Position numbers and translations under genes: made by a program. Shown here in pieces: positions 6,450 to 8,547 of a stretch of DNA of 8,547 bases (positions are counted from its first letter, which is position 1; every line of letters starts with the position of its first letter). Location: the NCBI GenBank assembly GCA_025362415.1, contig JANYGM010000314.1, positions 1 to 8,547 on the forward strand, given 5' to 3'. The DNA comes from a bacterium. GTDB lineage: Bacteria > Bacteroidota > Bacteroidia > Cytophagales > Thermonemataceae. Under the pieces are notes generated by a model. That model ran no database searches. It saw only the letters and a list, made by a program, of their open reading frames with translations, and had not been told where the DNA came from.

Positions 6450-7379
6450 CTAAATTAGATTTTTTACTGCCACATCTAAATCTGTATAATCAAACTGAAA
6501 ACCTGCTTTTTGGATTTTTTCAGAAGAAACATTATTGCCACCCAAAATCATTCCTGCCATTTCTCCCAAAAGAAGATTTAGGGCAAATGCAGGCACATTA
6601 GGCAAAAAAAGCGGTTTATCCAACGCTTTTGCTATGGATTTTGTTAAGATTTCGTTTGTGGTTGCAGCTACCCCAACCGCATTGTATTCTCCTGAAATAT
6701 TATTGTTTTCTATTGCAAAAATGAACATTTTACATAAATCATCAACGTGAATCCAAGATAAATGTTGCTTGCCTGTGCCTAGTGCTGCACCTGCAAATAA
6801 ACGTACAGGTTTTGCCATTTCCACAAGTGCGCCACCTTTGTTGCTCAAAACAATTCCTATGCGTAGTTTTGCTACTCTAATACTATTTTGGCTACCAATT
6901 AAAGCTATTTTTTGTACTTCTTCTTCCCATTTTTTGACAACATCAGCCAGAAACTGCGAGGATATTGGGCTTTCTTCCGTAAGTAACTGATTACCAGTAT
7001 CAAAACCATAAATTCCTATGGCAGAAGCAGAAACAAAGGCTTTTAACGGTGTTTTTGTTTCTGCAAGATATTTACAAAGTAGTTGTGTAGAAAGTGTACG
7101 ACTTTCCAAAATTTCTTTCTTTCGTGCATCAGTCCAACGCTCATCAGCTACGCCTGCGCCTGCAAGATGGATAATATAATCCAAATTTTCAAAGGCTTCT
7201 GGCTGAATATAGCCTTTTTTAATGTCCCAAACGTAGTTTTTTACATTTGGAGTAGCATTTTTGTTATCATTTTTATTTGAACGGCTCAAATGTGCTACTT
7301 GATAACCTTTTTGTAGTAATAAAGTTGTTAGACGAGTGCCAACTGTGCCACTACCGCCTGTAATAAGGATTTTTGACAT
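6450..7379 (-). CDS. TIGR01777/YfcH-family NAD(P)-dependent epimerase-like protein
   Basis: Cytoplasmic extended short-chain dehydrogenase/reductase-type protein of 309 residues, the usual family length. The Rossmann nucleotide-binding loop is 'TGGSGTVG' (7-14), followed by 'HLAGAGVADERW' (71-82) and 'SASAIGIYG' (117-125), then 'LRIGIVLSNKGGAL' and 'LSWIHVDDL', both characteristic of TIGR01777. The C-terminus matches the DUF1731 type ('NVPAFALNLLLGEMAGMILGG'). Tyr124 is not followed by the Lys of the classical YxxxK pair, as in E. coli YfcH; the substrate of the family is unknown, and the name 'cell division inhibitor' sometimes attached to it is not supported. The ATG at 7379 begins directly at the Rossmann fold. 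An in-frame start at 7490 would add 37 unrelated residues read through a REP-like hairpin. Divergent from hisS; no clear promoter seen. Confidence 0.92.
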   Translation of the reverse strand: MSKILITGGSGTVGTRLTTLLLQKGYQVAHLSRSNKNDNKNATPNVKNYVWDIKKGYIQPEAFENLDYIIHLAGAGVADERWTDARKKEILESRTLSTQLLCKYLAETKTPLKAFVSASAIGIYGFDTGNQLLTEESPISSQFLADVVKKWEEEVQKIALIGSQNSIRVAKLRIGIVLSNKGGALVEMAKPVRLFAGAALGTGKQHLSWIHVDDLCKMFIFAIENNNISGEYNAVGVAATTNEILTKSIAKALDKPLFLPNVPAFALNLLLGEMAGMILGGNNVSSEKIQKAGFQFDYTDLDVAVKNLI

Positions 7380-7421
7380 AAGTTTTTTGTTTATTGAATT
7401 TTCTATAAAATCTGGTTTTTG

Positions 7422-7449
7422 TGAAGTCAGGTGTTTCCACCTGACTTCA
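7422..7449. repeat. REP-like hairpin, copy 1
   Basis: Perfect 12-bp stem (TGAAGTCAGGTG / CACCTGACTTCA) with a TTTC loop, located 43 nt upstream of the TIGR01777 start. Its 20-bp core (7426-7445) is the exact reverse complement of the core of the second hairpin at 7517-7536. The outer base pairs differ between copies but stay complementary, which suggests the structure itself is kept. Confidence 0.85.
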
Positions 7450-7512
7450 AATGCGTTTTTTAATGTTGATTTTTGGAGATTTTCACTCAATCCAATATCT
7501 AAAACCGCATTT

Positions 7513-7540
7513 TGTTGTCAGGTGGAAACACCTGACAACA
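7513..7540. repeat. REP-like hairpin, copy 2 (inverted)
   Basis: Perfect 12-bp stem (TGTTGTCAGGTG / CACCTGACAACA) with a GAAA loop. It shares its core with copy 1 in opposite orientation, 63 nt away between the hairpin edges. Two inverted hairpins with a spacer resemble a REP doublet as mobilised by REP-associated tyrosine transposases; no such gene is in the window. Confidence 0.85.
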
Positions 7541-7610
7541 TAGGAAAATCTGTTTAATATTTTTGTAAATCTAACCAATAAACCACCAACTAAGTTTTTA
7601 AATATAAAAT

Positions 7611-7642
7611 TTTGTGTTTTTTACTGATTTTTGCTAATTTTG
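7611..7642 (+). promoter_or_regulatory. Bacteroidota-type promoter for hisS
   Basis: TTTG (7611-7614), 20 nt, then TAATTTTG (7635-7642): full matches to both consensus boxes at the ideal spacing. Transcription would begin near 7649, leaving a leader of about 22 nt before the ATG at 7671. This is too short for a T-box or other riboswitch. Confidence 0.8.
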
Positions 7643-7670
7643 CGGTCTGAAATATCCCAATAAAAAATAA

Positions 7671-8547
7671 ATGAAACCAACGCTTCCACGTGGCACACGT
7701 GATTACTCGCCTGAAATGATGCTTAGACGCAACTACATCATTGACACTATCAAATCTGTTTTCAAAAAATTTGGTTTTATGCCCTTAGAAACGCCTGCAA
7801 TGGAAAATTTGTCGGTTTTGATGGGAAAATATGGAGAAGAAGGAGACCAATTACTTTATAAAATCCTTAATTCTGGAGATTTTTTGAGCAAAACTCGTGC
7901 TGAAGATGCAGCAAATGGCTCTAAAACTTTTGCCCTAAAAATTTCGGAAAAAGGTTTGCGCTACGACCTTACAGTACCTTTTGCTCGCTATGTGGTGATG
8001 AACCAAAATACTATTTCATATCCTTTCAAACGCTACCAAATCCAGCCTGTTTGGCGTGGAGATGCGCCTCAACGTGGGCGTTATAGAGAATTTTATCAAT
8101 GTGATGCTGATGTGGTAGGCACTAGCTCACTTATTTGTGAGGCAGAAATTATTTTGATGATGAATGAGGTTTTGCAAAATCTTCAACTAAACAAACCAAA
8201 TGCCTATCAAATTAAAATCAATAACCGTAAGATTTTGGCAGGAATTGCGGAAGTTGGTGGCGTTTTGGGTAAAGAAACTGATTTGTGTGTAGCTATTGAT
8301 AAATTAGACAAGATTGGTGAAGAAAATGTTATCTTAGAACTCAAAGAACGTGGTTTTTCTGTTGATGCCATTGAAAAAATAAAACCTATTTTTACTTTTA
8401 ATGTAAATAGTAGTAATTTAGAAAAGTTAAATTTTCTGAAAGATTTCCTAAAAACATCTATTGCAGGCTTGCAAGGAATTTCGGAGATAGAAAAAGTCTT
8501 TGAATATGTAGAAAGTTTCACAGATAAATCAGTGGCAGAAAACAACG
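7671..8547 (+). CDS. hisS: Histidyl-tRNA synthetase, N-terminal part (partial at window edge)
   Basis: Cytoplasmic class II aminoacyl-tRNA synthetase that charges tRNA-His. 292 codons are present, and the gene runs off the right edge; family members are roughly 420-460 residues. Visible are 'LPRGTRDY' (5-12), the ATP/His-binding 'RYDLTVPFARYV' (97-108) and motif 2 region 'RYQIQPVWRGDAPQRG' (121-136) with 'REFYQCDADVVG' (139-150). The 'WRGD.PQRGR.REF.QCD.D' form is that of the archaeal/eukaryote-like HisRS subtype rather than of E. coli HisS, as is usual in Bacteroidota. The catalytic HisA motif and the anticodon-binding domain lie beyond or near the edge and cannot be judged. The ATG at 7671 is supported by the protein start, an A-rich leader (TAAAAAATAA) and the strong promoter 29 nt upstream. 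Confidence 0.97.
   Translation, partial: MKPTLPRGTRDYSPEMMLRRNYIIDTIKSVFKKFGFMPLETPAMENLSVLMGKYGEEGDQLLYKILNSGDFLSKTRAEDAANGSKTFALKISEKGLRYDLTVPFARYVVMNQNTISYPFKRYQIQPVWRGDAPQRGRYREFYQCDADVVGTSSLICEAEIILMMNEVLQNLQLNKPNAYQIKINNRKILAGIAEVGGVLGKETDLCVAIDKLDKIGEENVILELKERGFSVDAIEKIKPIFTFNVNSSNLEKLNFLKDFLKTSIAGLQGISEIEKVFEYVESFTDKSVAENN

Noticed and set aside
7380..7490. 37-residue N-terminal extension of the TIGR01777 protein
   Set aside because: It reads through the REP-like hairpin and precedes the natural Rossmann-fold start MSKILITGG; the family begins there.
8207..8545. Minus-strand open frame of 112 codons
   Set aside because: It is antisense to hisS, which has unambiguous synthetase motifs and a good promoter.

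Overview
The window looks like a piece of a low-GC Bacteroidota chromosome, plausibly Cytophagia-like. That assignment is an inference from several signs. The sequence is strongly AT-rich and the starts have A-rich leaders without Shine-Dalgarno motifs. Three gene starts are preceded by matches to the Bacteroidota sigma promoter (-33 TTTG, about 20 nt, -7 TAnnTTTG). The sensor protein is of the propeller/Y_Y_Y type common in that phylum, and HisRS has the 'WRGD.PQRGR.REF.QCDAD' form found there.

Left part (1-5389), all on the minus strand. Reading in the direction of transcription there is a promoter at about 5389-5357, then a 1080-residue membrane sensor kinase (beta-propeller, Y_Y_Y, one membrane span, coiled coil, LytS-type kinase). 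Next comes its likely partner, a LytTR response regulator, and then the N-terminal 355 codons of a large restriction-modification enzyme with a PD-(D/E)XK nuclease domain, which runs off the window at base 1. The regulator is bracketed by a 43-nt inverted repeat (1068-1110 and 2041-2083, 41/43 identical) built from a GAATTGT heptamer. The inner copy ends 2 nt before the restriction enzyme start codon.

Middle part. A gene-free, extremely AT-rich stretch (5327-5854) separates the sensor from a small, plus-strand, phasin-like helical protein (5855-6307). The stretch contains the sensor promoter and the promoter of the small gene. The small gene converges on a minus-strand TIGR01777/YfcH-type NAD(P)-binding protein (6450-7379). 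Between them lie a bidirectional terminator (6368-6400) and a 48-bp imperfect palindrome (6402-6449).

Right part. The TIGR01777 gene and hisS (7671 to the window end, plus strand, truncated) diverge from a spacer holding two 12-bp hairpins. Their 20-bp cores are reverse complements of each other, a REP-like arrangement. A near-perfect Bacteroidota promoter for hisS follows.

Together: an extracytoplasmic-signal two-component system beside a restriction-modification gene, then housekeeping or storage-type genes separated by dispersed palindromic repeats. I do not see a clearly new multi-gene system. The most unusual items are the heptamer-based inverted repeat around the response regulator, its position next to the restriction enzyme start, and the REP-like hairpin pair.
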